Source: DATEPR01 sp036502345 (lineage in GTDB: Bacteria > Actinomycetota > Actinomycetes > Mycobacteriales > Pseudonocardiaceae). From it: DNA of 64,000 bases. This document shows positions 41,621 to 49,611 of this stretch, one piece after another. The stretch lies in contig DASXYT010000422.1 in assembly GCA_036502345.1 (NCBI GenBank), forward strand, positions 1 through 64,000, in the 5' to 3' direction. The notes under the pieces were generated by a model. It worked only from the letters and a program-made list of their open reading frames with translations, was not told the DNA's origin and did no database searches. The position numbers were made by a program, and so were the translations under genes. How positions within the stretch are numbered: the first letter of the stretch is position 1; the number at the start of each line of letters is the position of its first letter.

Positions 41621-43282
41621 ATGAGGCGCTTCAGAAAGCTCGCGCTGGCGGTCGCCGGTGGCCTTGCGGTCACCGTGCTGGCGGCCTGCGGCAGTGGCTC
41701 GGCGACCAGCGCGAGCCCAGGCGGCACGCTCACCATCTCCAACGAGAGCGGTGGCCTGTGGACGTGCAGCTTCAACCCGTTCAACAGTGCTGTGCAGTTC
41801 CTGGCGCTGGGTGACATCTACGAGCCGCTCACGTTCGTCAACGCCCTGAAGAACGACCAGACCACCCCCTGGCTGGCCACGAAGTACGCGTGGAGCAACA
41901 GCAACAAGACGCTGACCTTCACCATCCGTGACGGCGTCAAGTGGACCGACGGTCAGCCCATGACCGCCGCGGACGTCGCGTTCACGTTCAACCTGATCAA
42001 GAAGAACCCGGCTCTGGACCTGAACTCGGTGTGGTCGGTGCTGACCAGCGTCGCGCAGCAGGGCAACAACCAGGTCGTGATGAACTTCAAGTCGGCAGCA
42101 GTGCCGTACTTCTACTACATCGCCGACCAGGTGCCGATCGTGCCGCAGCACATCTGGTCCACCATCAAGGACCCGGTGCACTACGCCGACGCCAAGCCGG
42201 TCGCCACCGGTGCGTTCCAGGTGAACCCCTGCACCCCGCAGAACATCACCCTGACCGCGAACAAGAGTTACTGGCAGCCCGGCCTGCCCAAGGTCGCGAA
42301 GGTCCAGTACCCGGCGTTCACCTCGAACGATCCGGCGAACAACTACCTCGCCACCGGCCAGGCACAGTGGGGTAGTCAGTTCATCCCCAACATCGATGCC
42401 TTCTATGCCAAGAAGAGCCCGGACCACCACTACTGGTTCCCGCCCACCGCACAGGTTTCGCTGTTCCCGAACGAGAGCAACGCGCTGCTGAAGGACCAGA
42501 CCGTCCGCCAGGCACTCGCGTACGCCGTGGACAGGAACAAGGCATCCAGCATCGGTGAGTACGGCTACGAGCCGGCCGGTAACCAGATGGGCGTCGTGAC
42601 GCCGACGTTCGAGAGCTGGGTGACCCCGGAGGCCAAGACCGCCGCCGCCGCGTACACCTACAACCCGGACAAGGTGGCTTCGCTGCTGGAGGGCGACGGC
42701 TACCACAAGGGTTCGGACGGCATCTTCGAGTCCGCATCGGGCAAGAAGCTGTCGTTCAAGGTGCTCAACATCGGTGACTACTCCGACTGGGTGGCCAGCG
42801 TGCAGACCCTGGTGCAGAGCGCCAAGGCCGCCGGTATCGAACTGATCCCGGACAACCTGTCGTCCGACGACTACGACAACAAGCTGTTCAACGGCCAGTT
42901 CGACATCGCGTACTACGCGGAGTCCGGTGGCCCCGCGCCGTACTACGAGATGCGGCAGTGGCTGTACTCGGCCAACTCGGCCCCGATCGGCCAGTCGGCG
43001 TCGTCCAACTACGAGCGCTACAGCGACCCGCAGACGGACCAGTTGCTCGACCAGTACGGCTCGACCACCGACCCGGCCACGCAGAAGCAGATCATCGGCC
43101 AGTTGGAACAGGTCATGCTGACGCAGGTCCCGATCATCCCCGTCACCGAGTCGGTGGACTGGTTCCAGTACGACACGACGCACTTCACCGGATGGCCGAC
43201 ACCGCAGAACCAGTACGCGCTGCCGTCCGCGTTCCAGGTGCCCGACATGGGTCAGGTGCTGCTGCACCTCCAGCCCAAGTAA
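41621..43282 (+). CDS. ABC transporter substrate-binding lipoprotein (family 5), 553 aa
   Basis: A solute-binding protein of the oligopeptide/oligosaccharide type. A lipoprotein signal (RRFRKLALAVAGGLAVTVLAAC) ends at the acylated Cys near residue 22. The mature part shows the family-5 core: TLTFTIRDGVKWTDGQPMTAADVAFTFNLI and later DQTVRQALAYAVDRNKAS. Family-5 proteins bind peptides but also cello- and chito-oligosaccharides. With GH4 and a GlcNAc-type kinase downstream, a sugar oligomer is more likely. GAAGGA lies before ATG 41621. Confidence 0.93.
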   Translation: MRRFRKLALAVAGGLAVTVLAACGSGSATSASPGGTLTISNESGGLWTCSFNPFNSAVQFLALGDIYEPLTFVNALKNDQTTPWLATKYAWSNSNKTLTFTIRDGVKWTDGQPMTAADVAFTFNLIKKNPALDLNSVWSVLTSVAQQGNNQVVMNFKSAAVPYFYYIADQVPIVPQHIWSTIKDPVHYADAKPVATGAFQVNPCTPQNITLTANKSYWQPGLPKVAKVQYPAFTSNDPANNYLATGQAQWGSQFIPNIDAFYAKKSPDHHYWFPPTAQVSLFPNESNALLKDQTVRQALAYAVDRNKASSIGEYGYEPAGNQMGVVTPTFESWVTPEAKTAAAAYTYNPDKVASLLEGDGYHKGSDGIFESASGKKLSFKVLNIGDYSDWVASVQTLVQSAKAAGIELIPDNLSSDDYDNKLFNGQFDIAYYAESGGPAPYYEMRQWLYSANSAPIGQSASSNYERYSDPQTDQLLDQYGSTTDPATQKQIIGQLEQVMLTQVPIIPVTESVDWFQYDTTHFTGWPTPQNQYALPSAFQVPDMGQVLLHLQPK

Positions 43283-43339
43283 CCCACGTAACCAAGTAGT
43301 CAGGTAAGAGGTCCACAGGGTGAGTAACAGGAGCCTGCC

Positions 43340-44320
43340 GTGAGGTATCTACTCCGTCGCTCGGGGTTCTTCGTGCTCACCCTGTGGGCCGCCCTGACGA
43401 TCAACTTCCTGATTCCCCGATTGATGCCGGGCAGTCCGGCCGAAGCGATCATGGCGCGCTTCCACGGGCGTCTCTCGCCGTCGGCGCTCAAGGCCATCAC
43501 AGCGGCGCTGGGCATCGACACCACGTCCAGCACGCTGACGCAGTACTTCCAGTACATCGGCAACACGTTCCGGCTGGACTTCGGCGATTCCGTGCAGACG
43601 TTCCAGCCGGTGGCCAAGACGGTCGCGGCCGCCATCCCGTGGACGCTGACCCTGGTCGGCGTCACCACGATCCTGGCGTTCGTGCTCGGCACCGGCATCG
43701 GCGCCATCGCCGCGTGGAAGCGCGGCGGCAAGGCGGACAGCATCCTGCCGCCGCTGTTCGTGGTCGGCACCGGCCTGCCATACTTCTGGGTCGGCATGAT
43801 GCTGATCATCCTGTTCGCCGAGATCAACCCGTGGTTCCCGGTGGCGCTGGGCATCGACCCCGGTGTCACGACCGGCTTCAACGGGGTGTTCCTCGGCAAC
43901 GCGCTGCGGCACGCCATCCTGCCGGCCGCGGCGATCCTGATCACGTCGATCGGTGGCTGGGTACTCACCATGCGCAACACCATGGTCACCACGCTGGCCG
44001 AGGACTACATCAGGATGGCGCGGGCCAAGGGCCTGTCGTCCAGCCGGATCATGCTGGACTACGCGGCCCGCAACTCGATCCTGCCCAACCTGACCGGCTT
44101 CGCGATGTCCCTCGGGTTCGTGGTCAGCGGCGCGGTGCTGGTCGAGGACGTCTTCGACTACCCGGGCGTCGGCTTCATGCTGGTGCAGGCCGTGCAGAAC
44201 GAGGACTTCCCGCTGATGCAGTGCCTGTTCCTGCTGATCACGGTCGCGGTGCTGGTCGCCGTGTTGCTGGCCGACATCGCCACCGCCCTGCTCGATCCCC
44301 GAACCCGGTCTGCGAGGTAA
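43340..44320 (+). CDS. ABC transporter permease (DppB type), 326 aa
   Basis: An inner-membrane permease of the oligopeptide/oligosaccharide family: MRYLLRRSGFFVLTLWAALTINF at the start, TLVGVTTILAFVLGTGIGAIAAWKRGG, and the EAA loop near ARAKGLSSSRIMLDYAARNSILP. Six hydrophobic segments. GTG 43340 with CAGGAG upstream. It pairs with the next permease. Confidence 0.94.
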   Translation: MRYLLRRSGFFVLTLWAALTINFLIPRLMPGSPAEAIMARFHGRLSPSALKAITAALGIDTTSSTLTQYFQYIGNTFRLDFGDSVQTFQPVAKTVAAAIPWTLTLVGVTTILAFVLGTGIGAIAAWKRGGKADSILPPLFVVGTGLPYFWVGMMLIILFAEINPWFPVALGIDPGVTTGFNGVFLGNALRHAILPAAAILITSIGGWVLTMRNTMVTTLAEDYIRMARAKGLSSSRIMLDYAARNSILPNLTGFAMSLGFVVSGAVLVEDVFDYPGVGFMLVQAVQNEDFPLMQCLFLLITVAVLVAVLLADIATALLDPRTRSAR

Positions 44321-44323
44321 CCG

Positions 44324-45289
44324 ATGGCGACCATTGGTGTGTCCGCGGGCGTCGACGAGGCGCCGACAACGGCCAGCGGCAACAGGTCGGGCCGGAAGAC
44401 CGGTCGGGACAGCCGGTTCGGCGGCAATCTGTGGGCGGCGATCCGGTCCAACCGGAAGGCCACCGTCGGCCTGATCATCCTGGTGATCTTCGTGATCCTG
44501 GCGATCATCCCGCAGTGGATCGTGCCCGGTGATCCCGCCGCCGAGATCTACGCCAGGATGGCGAGCCCCAGCGCCCAGCACTGGCTGGGCACCACGGCCT
44601 ACGGGCAGGACATCCTCTCCGAGGTGATCTGGGGCGCCCGGCCGGCGTTGATCATCGCGCTGGTGGCCGGTCTGTTCGCCACCGTGCTCTCGGTGCTGAT
44701 CGGCGTGTCCGCCGCGTATCTCGGTGGCATCGCGGACGACATCCTCAACCTGCTCACCGACGTGTTCCTGGTGATCCCGACGCTGCCGCTGGTGATCGTC
44801 ATCGCGGCCTACGCCGGCCACCACGGCCTGTCCGTGCTGATCATCGTGCTGGTGATCACCGGCTGGTCCTACGGCGCGCGCCAACTGCGGTCCCAGGCAC
44901 TGTCGCTGCGCAACCGGGACTTCCTGCAGGCGGCCAAGGTCCGCGGCGAGAAACGCTCGTACATCATCGTGTTCGAGATGCTGCCCACGATGACCTCGCT
45001 GATCGTGGCCAACTTCCTCGGCGCCGCCCTGTACGCCATCCTCACCGCGTCCGGCCTTGAGTTCCTCGGTCTCGGCGACACCAGCAGCGTGGACTGGGGC
45101 ACGATGCTCTACTGGGCCCAGAACAACGAGGCCCTGCAGACCGGCCAGTACCTCTGGGCCGCCGTTCCCGGCATCTGCATCGCCCTGCTCGGCACGGCCT
45201 TCGCCCTGCTGAACAACGCGTTCGACGAGATCAGCAACCCCGCCCTACGCCCGGTTCGGAGGATCCGTGTCAAGCGAACCCATTCTTGA
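44324..45289 (+). CDS. ABC transporter permease (DppC type), 321 aa
   Basis: Second membrane subunit: an unusually polar N-terminus of about 40 residues, then the first transmembrane helix (ATVGLIILVIFVILAIIP), a periplasmic APSAQHWLGTTAYGQDILSEVIWGAR-like segment typical of DppC, and the EAA motif AAKVRGEKRSYIIVFEMLP. It begins 3 nt after the first permease and overlaps the following ATPase by 23 nt. Confidence 0.94.
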   Translation: MATIGVSAGVDEAPTTASGNRSGRKTGRDSRFGGNLWAAIRSNRKATVGLIILVIFVILAIIPQWIVPGDPAAEIYARMASPSAQHWLGTTAYGQDILSEVIWGARPALIIALVAGLFATVLSVLIGVSAAYLGGIADDILNLLTDVFLVIPTLPLVIVIAAYAGHHGLSVLIIVLVITGWSYGARQLRSQALSLRNRDFLQAAKVRGEKRSYIIVFEMLPTMTSLIVANFLGAALYAILTASGLEFLGLGDTSSVDWGTMLYWAQNNEALQTGQYLWAAVPGICIALLGTAFALLNNAFDEISNPALRPVRRIRVKRTHS

Positions 45290-46247
45290 GGTCCGGGACC
45301 TCACCGTCGAGTACGCGGTGGCCCGTGGCTCGGTGGGTGCCGTCGACGGGGTGAGCCTCGACCTGGCGGCAGGGGAGTTCCTCGGCATCGTCGGCGAGTC
45401 CGGCTGCGGCAAGTCGACGCTGCTGTTCGCCATCGCCCAGTTGTTGTCCCCGCCCGCCGCGATCACCGGCGGCACGGTGAACTTCAAGGGCCGCAACCTG
45501 GTTGGCCTGACCGACAAGCAGTTGGCCGCGTCCCGGTGGCAGGACATGTCGGTCGTCATGCAGAGCGCGATGAACGCCTTCAACCCGGTGAAGTCGATCG
45601 GCTCGCAGTTCAAGGACGCCATCCAGGCGCACGAGAAGTGGTCCCGGGACCGGATCAAGCAGCGCTCCGCCGAAGTGATGAAGCTGGTCGGCATCGACCC
45701 GATCCACCTCAAGAGCTACCCGTTCCAGCTCTCCGGCGGCATGCGGCAGCGGGCCATGATCGCGATGGCCCTGCTGTTCACGCCGGACCTGATCATCATG
45801 GACGAGCCGACGTCCGCTCTGGACGTCGTGGCGCAGCGCTCACTGATGGTGCAGATCAAGGAGCTGCAAGAGAAACTCGGCTTCGCAGTCGCGTTCGTGA
45901 CCCACGACATGTCACTGGTCAGCCACTTCTCCGACCGGCTGATCGTGATGTACGCGGGCCAGGTGGCCGAGGTCGGCACCACGAGGACGGTGTTCGACTC
46001 GCCCGCCCACCCGTACAGCAAGGGCCTGCTGGAGGCGTTCCCGTCGATCAGGGGACCGCGCGTGCACATGACCGGCATCCCCGGCAACCCGCCCGAGCTG
46101 ATCAACCCGCCGCCCGGCTGTCGGTTCAGCCCGCGCTGCCCGGTCGTCATGCCGCAGTGCTCGCGGATCGAGCCGGAGCTCTACGCCGTCGGCGACGTCG
46201 ACGTGCGGTGCCTCCTGCACGTGAACGGTGGTGTGGCCCGTGTCTGA
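45267..46247 (+). CDS. ABC transporter ATP-binding protein (DppD type), 326 aa
   Basis: ATPase subunit: Walker A GESGCGKST near residue 43, signature LSGGMRQR near 158, Walker B LIIMDEPTSALDV near 175, and the oligopeptide-transporter C-terminal HPYSKGLLEAFPSIRG...GCRFSPRCP Cys cluster. GTG 45267 start overlaps the permease end. Pairs with the DppF-type subunit. Confidence 0.95.
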   Translation: MSSEPILEVRDLTVEYAVARGSVGAVDGVSLDLAAGEFLGIVGESGCGKSTLLFAIAQLLSPPAAITGGTVNFKGRNLVGLTDKQLAASRWQDMSVVMQSAMNAFNPVKSIGSQFKDAIQAHEKWSRDRIKQRSAEVMKLVGIDPIHLKSYPFQLSGGMRQRAMIAMALLFTPDLIIMDEPTSALDVVAQRSLMVQIKELQEKLGFAVAFVTHDMSLVSHFSDRLIVMYAGQVAEVGTTRTVFDSPAHPYSKGLLEAFPSIRGPRVHMTGIPGNPPELINPPPGCRFSPRCPVVMPQCSRIEPELYAVGDVDVRCLLHVNGGVARV

Positions 46248-47286
46248 CACTCCAGCTCCCTTGCTGCGCACCGAGAAGCTGAGCCGGCACTTCACCATCG
46301 GCAACGCGTTCTCCCGCACGTCGCTGCACGCCGTGGACGACGCCGACCTGGTGATCAACGAGCGTGAGATCGTCGCGCTCGCAGGGGAGAGCGGCAGTGG
46401 CAAGAGCACCATCGCGCGGCTGCTGGCCATGGTCTACACGCCGACCTCCGGCGAGATCTACTTCCGTGGCAGGGCGTTGTCCTCGTTGAAGGCGCGCAAG
46501 GACGTCATGGCGTACCGCGGCGAGGTGCCGATGGTGTTCCAGGACCCGTTCAGCTCGCTGAACCCCGCCTACCGGATCTCGCACGGCATCCTGCGCAGCC
46601 TCAAGCTGCACCGGCCCGATCTGACCTCGGCACAGCAGCAGGACGAGGCGGAGCGCGTGCTCGACGTGGTCGGTCTCACCCAGGCCGCCGACGTGTTGAC
46701 CAGGTACCCGTACGAGTTCTCCGGCGGCCAGCGGCAGCGGGTCGGCTTCGCGCAGGCGTTGGCCTGCCGGCCCAAGCTGATCCTCGCCGACGAGCCGGTG
46801 TCCATGTTGGACGTGTCGATCCGGATCGGTGTGCTGAACCTGATGGCGAACCTGCGTGAGCAGGAAGGTGTGTCGTTCCTCTACATCACCCACGACATCG
46901 CCAGCGCCAGGTACGTTGCCGACCGCCTGGTGATCATGTACGCCGGGCACATCGTGGAGAACGGCCCGACAGAAGAGGTGCTGCGCAACCCGAAGCACCC
47001 CTACACCCAGCTGCTGCTGTCCGCGGTTCCCGATCCGCGCGCGCCGTTGAACGTGACGGCCGAGACGGACAGGGGAGAGCCGCCGAAGGTGGTCAACCCC
47101 AAGCCCGGCTGCCGGTTCCGGCAGCGGTGCCCGCTGGCCATCGACAAGTGCTTCGAGGTCACTCCCGAGCCTCGACTGCTGGCCCCGGGGCACGTCGCCG
47201 CATGCCATGTCGCCACATCGGAAGGGCCGACCCAAGGTGCGCTGGTCGGCGTGACGGAGCGGAACGAACAGGAAGTGAACGAATGA
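46240..47286 (+). CDS. ABC transporter ATP-binding protein (DppF type), 348 aa
   Basis: Second ATPase: Walker A GESGSGKST near residue 50, signature FSGGQRQR near 160, Walker B LILADEPVSMLDV, and the C-terminal HPYTQLLLSAVPDP...GCRFRQRCPLA motif. GTG 46240 overlaps the DppD end and gives the usual MSDTP start; GTG 46228 is the longer alternative. The stop overlaps the GH4 ATG (ATGA), so transport and hydrolysis genes are coupled. Confidence 0.94.
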   Translation: MSDTPAPLLRTEKLSRHFTIGNAFSRTSLHAVDDADLVINEREIVALAGESGSGKSTIARLLAMVYTPTSGEIYFRGRALSSLKARKDVMAYRGEVPMVFQDPFSSLNPAYRISHGILRSLKLHRPDLTSAQQQDEAERVLDVVGLTQAADVLTRYPYEFSGGQRQRVGFAQALACRPKLILADEPVSMLDVSIRIGVLNLMANLREQEGVSFLYITHDIASARYVADRLVIMYAGHIVENGPTEEVLRNPKHPYTQLLLSAVPDPRAPLNVTAETDRGEPPKVVNPKPGCRFRQRCPLAIDKCFEVTPEPRLLAPGHVAACHVATSEGPTQGALVGVTERNEQEVNE

Positions 47287-48545
47287 AGCTCGTGGTCGTA
47301 GGTGGCGGCTCCACGTACACCCCGGAGTTGGTGGACGGGGTCGCCCGCCTGGCCGACACGCTGCCGGTGAGTGAACTGGTGCTGGTCGACCCCGACGAGC
47401 ACCGGCTCGAACTGGTCGGCGGGGTGTCGTCGCGGATCATGTCCGCGTACGGGCATCCGGCTCCGGTGCGCGGCACCACGGATCTGGACGACGGGCTCGA
47501 CGGCGCGGGTGCCGTGCTGCTGCAACTGCGGGTCGGTGGCCAGGCCGCCAGGCACCGGGACGAGTCGTGGCCGTTGGCCTGCGGCTGCGTCGGGCAGGAG
47601 ACCACGGGTGCCGGCGGGCTGGCCAAGGCGCTGCGCACCGTGCCGATCGTGCTGGACATCGCGGAGCGGGCCAGGAGACTGGCCGAGAAGAACGCCTGGA
47701 TCGTCGACTTCACCAACCCGGTCGGCATCGTCACCAGGGCCCTGCTCGACGGTGGCCACCGGGCCGTCGGACTGTGCAACGTCGCGATCGGCTTCCAGCG
47801 GCGGTTCGCCGCCAAGCTGGGCGTCGAGCCGGAGCGGATCAGCCTCGGCCACGTCGGCCTGAACCACCTGACCTGGGAGCGGGCCGTCTACCTTGACGGC
47901 AAGGACGTGCTGCCCGAACTGCTGGCCGGCGACGGCGACCAGATCGCGGCCGACCTGGGCCTGCCGGTCGAGGTCATCCGCCGGTTGGGCGTCGTGCCGT
48001 CCTACTACCTGCGCTACTACTGGGCCCACGACGAGGTGGTCGAGGAGCAGCGCGGCGAGCCGACCAGGGCCGAGGTCGTGGCGGGCTACGAGAAGGAACT
48101 GCTGGACATGTACGCCGACCCGGCGCTGAACCACAAGCCGGAACTGCTGTCCAAGCGTGGCGGCGCCTTCTACTCCGAGGCAGCGGTGAACCTGTTGGCC
48201 TCGCTGACCGCGAACACCGGCGACACCCAGGTCGTCAACCTGCGCAACAACGGCACGCTGCCGTTCCTGGCCGACGACGCCGTGATCGAGGTGCCGGCCA
48301 CCATCGGTGCCGACGGTCCGGTCGCGCTGCCGATCGACCCGGTCGAGCCGCTGTACGCGGGCCTGATCTCGCATGTCACCGCGTACGAAGAACTGGCAGT
48401 GTCCACCGCGGTGGACGGCAGCAGGGACAAGCTGTTCCGGACGCTGCTCGCGCACCCGCTGGTCGGCCAGATCGACATCGCCGAGAAGCTGACCGACCGG
48501 CTGATCGCGGAGAACCACACATATCTGCCCTGGGCGACATCGTGA
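47283..48545 (+). CDS. GH4 family glycosidase (6-phospho-beta-glucosidase-like), 420 aa
   Basis: An NAD- and metal-dependent glycosidase of family 4: Rossmann start KLVVVGGGSTYTPELVDGV, DFTNPVGIVT, metal-ligand Cys in GLCNVAIGF and His in LGHVGLNHLTW. GH4 enzymes use an oxidation-elimination mechanism, usually on 6-phosphorylated or 1-linked sugars. Coupled to an ABC transporter and a sugar kinase (its GTG overlaps the GH4 stop), it may act on an imported disaccharide or its phosphorylated form; exact substrate unknown. Confidence 0.93.
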   Translation: MKLVVVGGGSTYTPELVDGVARLADTLPVSELVLVDPDEHRLELVGGVSSRIMSAYGHPAPVRGTTDLDDGLDGAGAVLLQLRVGGQAARHRDESWPLACGCVGQETTGAGGLAKALRTVPIVLDIAERARRLAEKNAWIVDFTNPVGIVTRALLDGGHRAVGLCNVAIGFQRRFAAKLGVEPERISLGHVGLNHLTWERAVYLDGKDVLPELLAGDGDQIAADLGLPVEVIRRLGVVPSYYLRYYWAHDEVVEEQRGEPTRAEVVAGYEKELLDMYADPALNHKPELLSKRGGAFYSEAAVNLLASLTANTGDTQVVNLRNNGTLPFLADDAVIEVPATIGADGPVALPIDPVEPLYAGLISHVTAYEELAVSTAVDGSRDKLFRTLLAHPLVGQIDIAEKLTDRLIAENHTYLPWATS

Positions 48546-49561
48546 GGGTCGCCAGCGCACCGGCCGCCGTCCTGGCCATCGACGGCGGCAACAGCAAGAC
48601 GGACGTGGCCCTGATCGGGGCCGACGGGTCGCTGCTGGCCAGCGCCCGCGGCCCGGGCACCTCGGTGGACGACAGACGGTTCGAGACGTCGCTGGTGGTG
48701 TTGGACGACCTGGTCAGGGCGGTGGCCCGACAGGCGGACATCGACCCGGACGGCAGGATCGCCGAGCACACGTCGGCGTTCATCGCGGGTGCCGACCTGC
48801 CGCAGGAGGAGCAGCGGCTGGCCGACGAGCTGAACACCCGGCACTGGAGCCCGAGCATGCGGGCCGGCAACGACACGTTCGCCGTGCTGCGTGCCGGCAC
48901 CCAGCGGCCGTGGGGCGTCGGCGTCACGTGTGGCGCCGGCATCAACTGTGTCGGCGTGGCACCCAGTGGCGAGCCGACCAGGTTCCTCGCGCTCGGCCGG
49001 TTCACCGGTGACTGGGGCGGTGGGCTCGATCTCGGCGTCGAGGTGATGTGGTGGGCGACCAGGGCAGAGGACGGCCGTGGCGAGCCGACAGCGCTGAGCC
49101 AGGCGGTCGCGCGGTACTTCGGCCGGGAGAACGCGTCCGAGGTCGCCGTCGGCATTCACCTTGGCGAGCTGGACACCGACGACCTCATTCGGTTGACGTA
49201 CGTGCTGTTCGAGGTGGCGGACGCCGGTGACCCGGTGGCGGTGCGGCTGGTGAACCGGTTGGCCGAGGAGGTCAGCGTGATGGCGCTGGTCGCCATGCGT
49301 CGGCTTGGACTGACCACAATGGACACCGAGGTCGTGCTCGGCGGTGGGTTGCTGATGGCCCGCAACCCGTTGCTGATCGGCGGGATCACCGAGCGGGTGC
49401 ACGCCGAGGTGCCGACGGCGCAGGTCAGTGTGGTCGACGTGCCGCCGATCGCTGGTGCTGCGCTGCTCGGCCTGGACCATCTGGGGCTGCCGCAGGCGGC
49501 GCACGACCGGCTGCGGGAGATGTACATGGCGGCGGACAGCGCGGTACAGGCAGCGGGCTGA
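48542..49561 (+). CDS. BadF/BadG-type sugar kinase (GlcNAc kinase-like), 339 aa
   Basis: An actin-fold ATPase of the BadF/BadG/BcrA/BcrD family, which also contains eukaryotic-type N-acetylglucosamine kinases. VLAIDGGNSKTDVALIGADGS is the phosphate-1 motif, GVTCGAGINCVGV the phosphate-2 motif, and EVVLGGGLLMARNPLL the adenosine motif. In this operon it most plausibly phosphorylates GlcNAc or a glucose-type sugar released by the GH4 enzyme. It is the last gene and ends before a strong hairpin. Confidence 0.9.
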   Translation: MRVASAPAAVLAIDGGNSKTDVALIGADGSLLASARGPGTSVDDRRFETSLVVLDDLVRAVARQADIDPDGRIAEHTSAFIAGADLPQEEQRLADELNTRHWSPSMRAGNDTFAVLRAGTQRPWGVGVTCGAGINCVGVAPSGEPTRFLALGRFTGDWGGGLDLGVEVMWWATRAEDGRGEPTALSQAVARYFGRENASEVAVGIHLGELDTDDLIRLTYVLFEVADAGDPVAVRLVNRLAEEVSVMALVAMRRLGLTTMDTEVVLGGGLLMARNPLLIGGITERVHAEVPTAQVSVVDVPPIAGAALLGLDHLGLPQAAHDRLREMYMAADSAVQAAG

Positions 49562-49580
49562 CGTTCCGAGTTTCGGCGGC

Positions 49581-49599
49581 CCGGCCCGTTGAGGGCCGG
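49581..49599. terminator. GC-rich hairpin between sugar operon and helicase gene
   Basis: CCGGCCC (49581-49587) pairs perfectly with GGGCCGG (49593-49599) around GTTGA, followed on the plus strand by a short pyrimidine run (TTCCTT). It sits between two convergent genes and probably terminates both. Confidence 0.7.
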
Positions 49600-49611
49600 C
49601 CCGGTTCCTTG

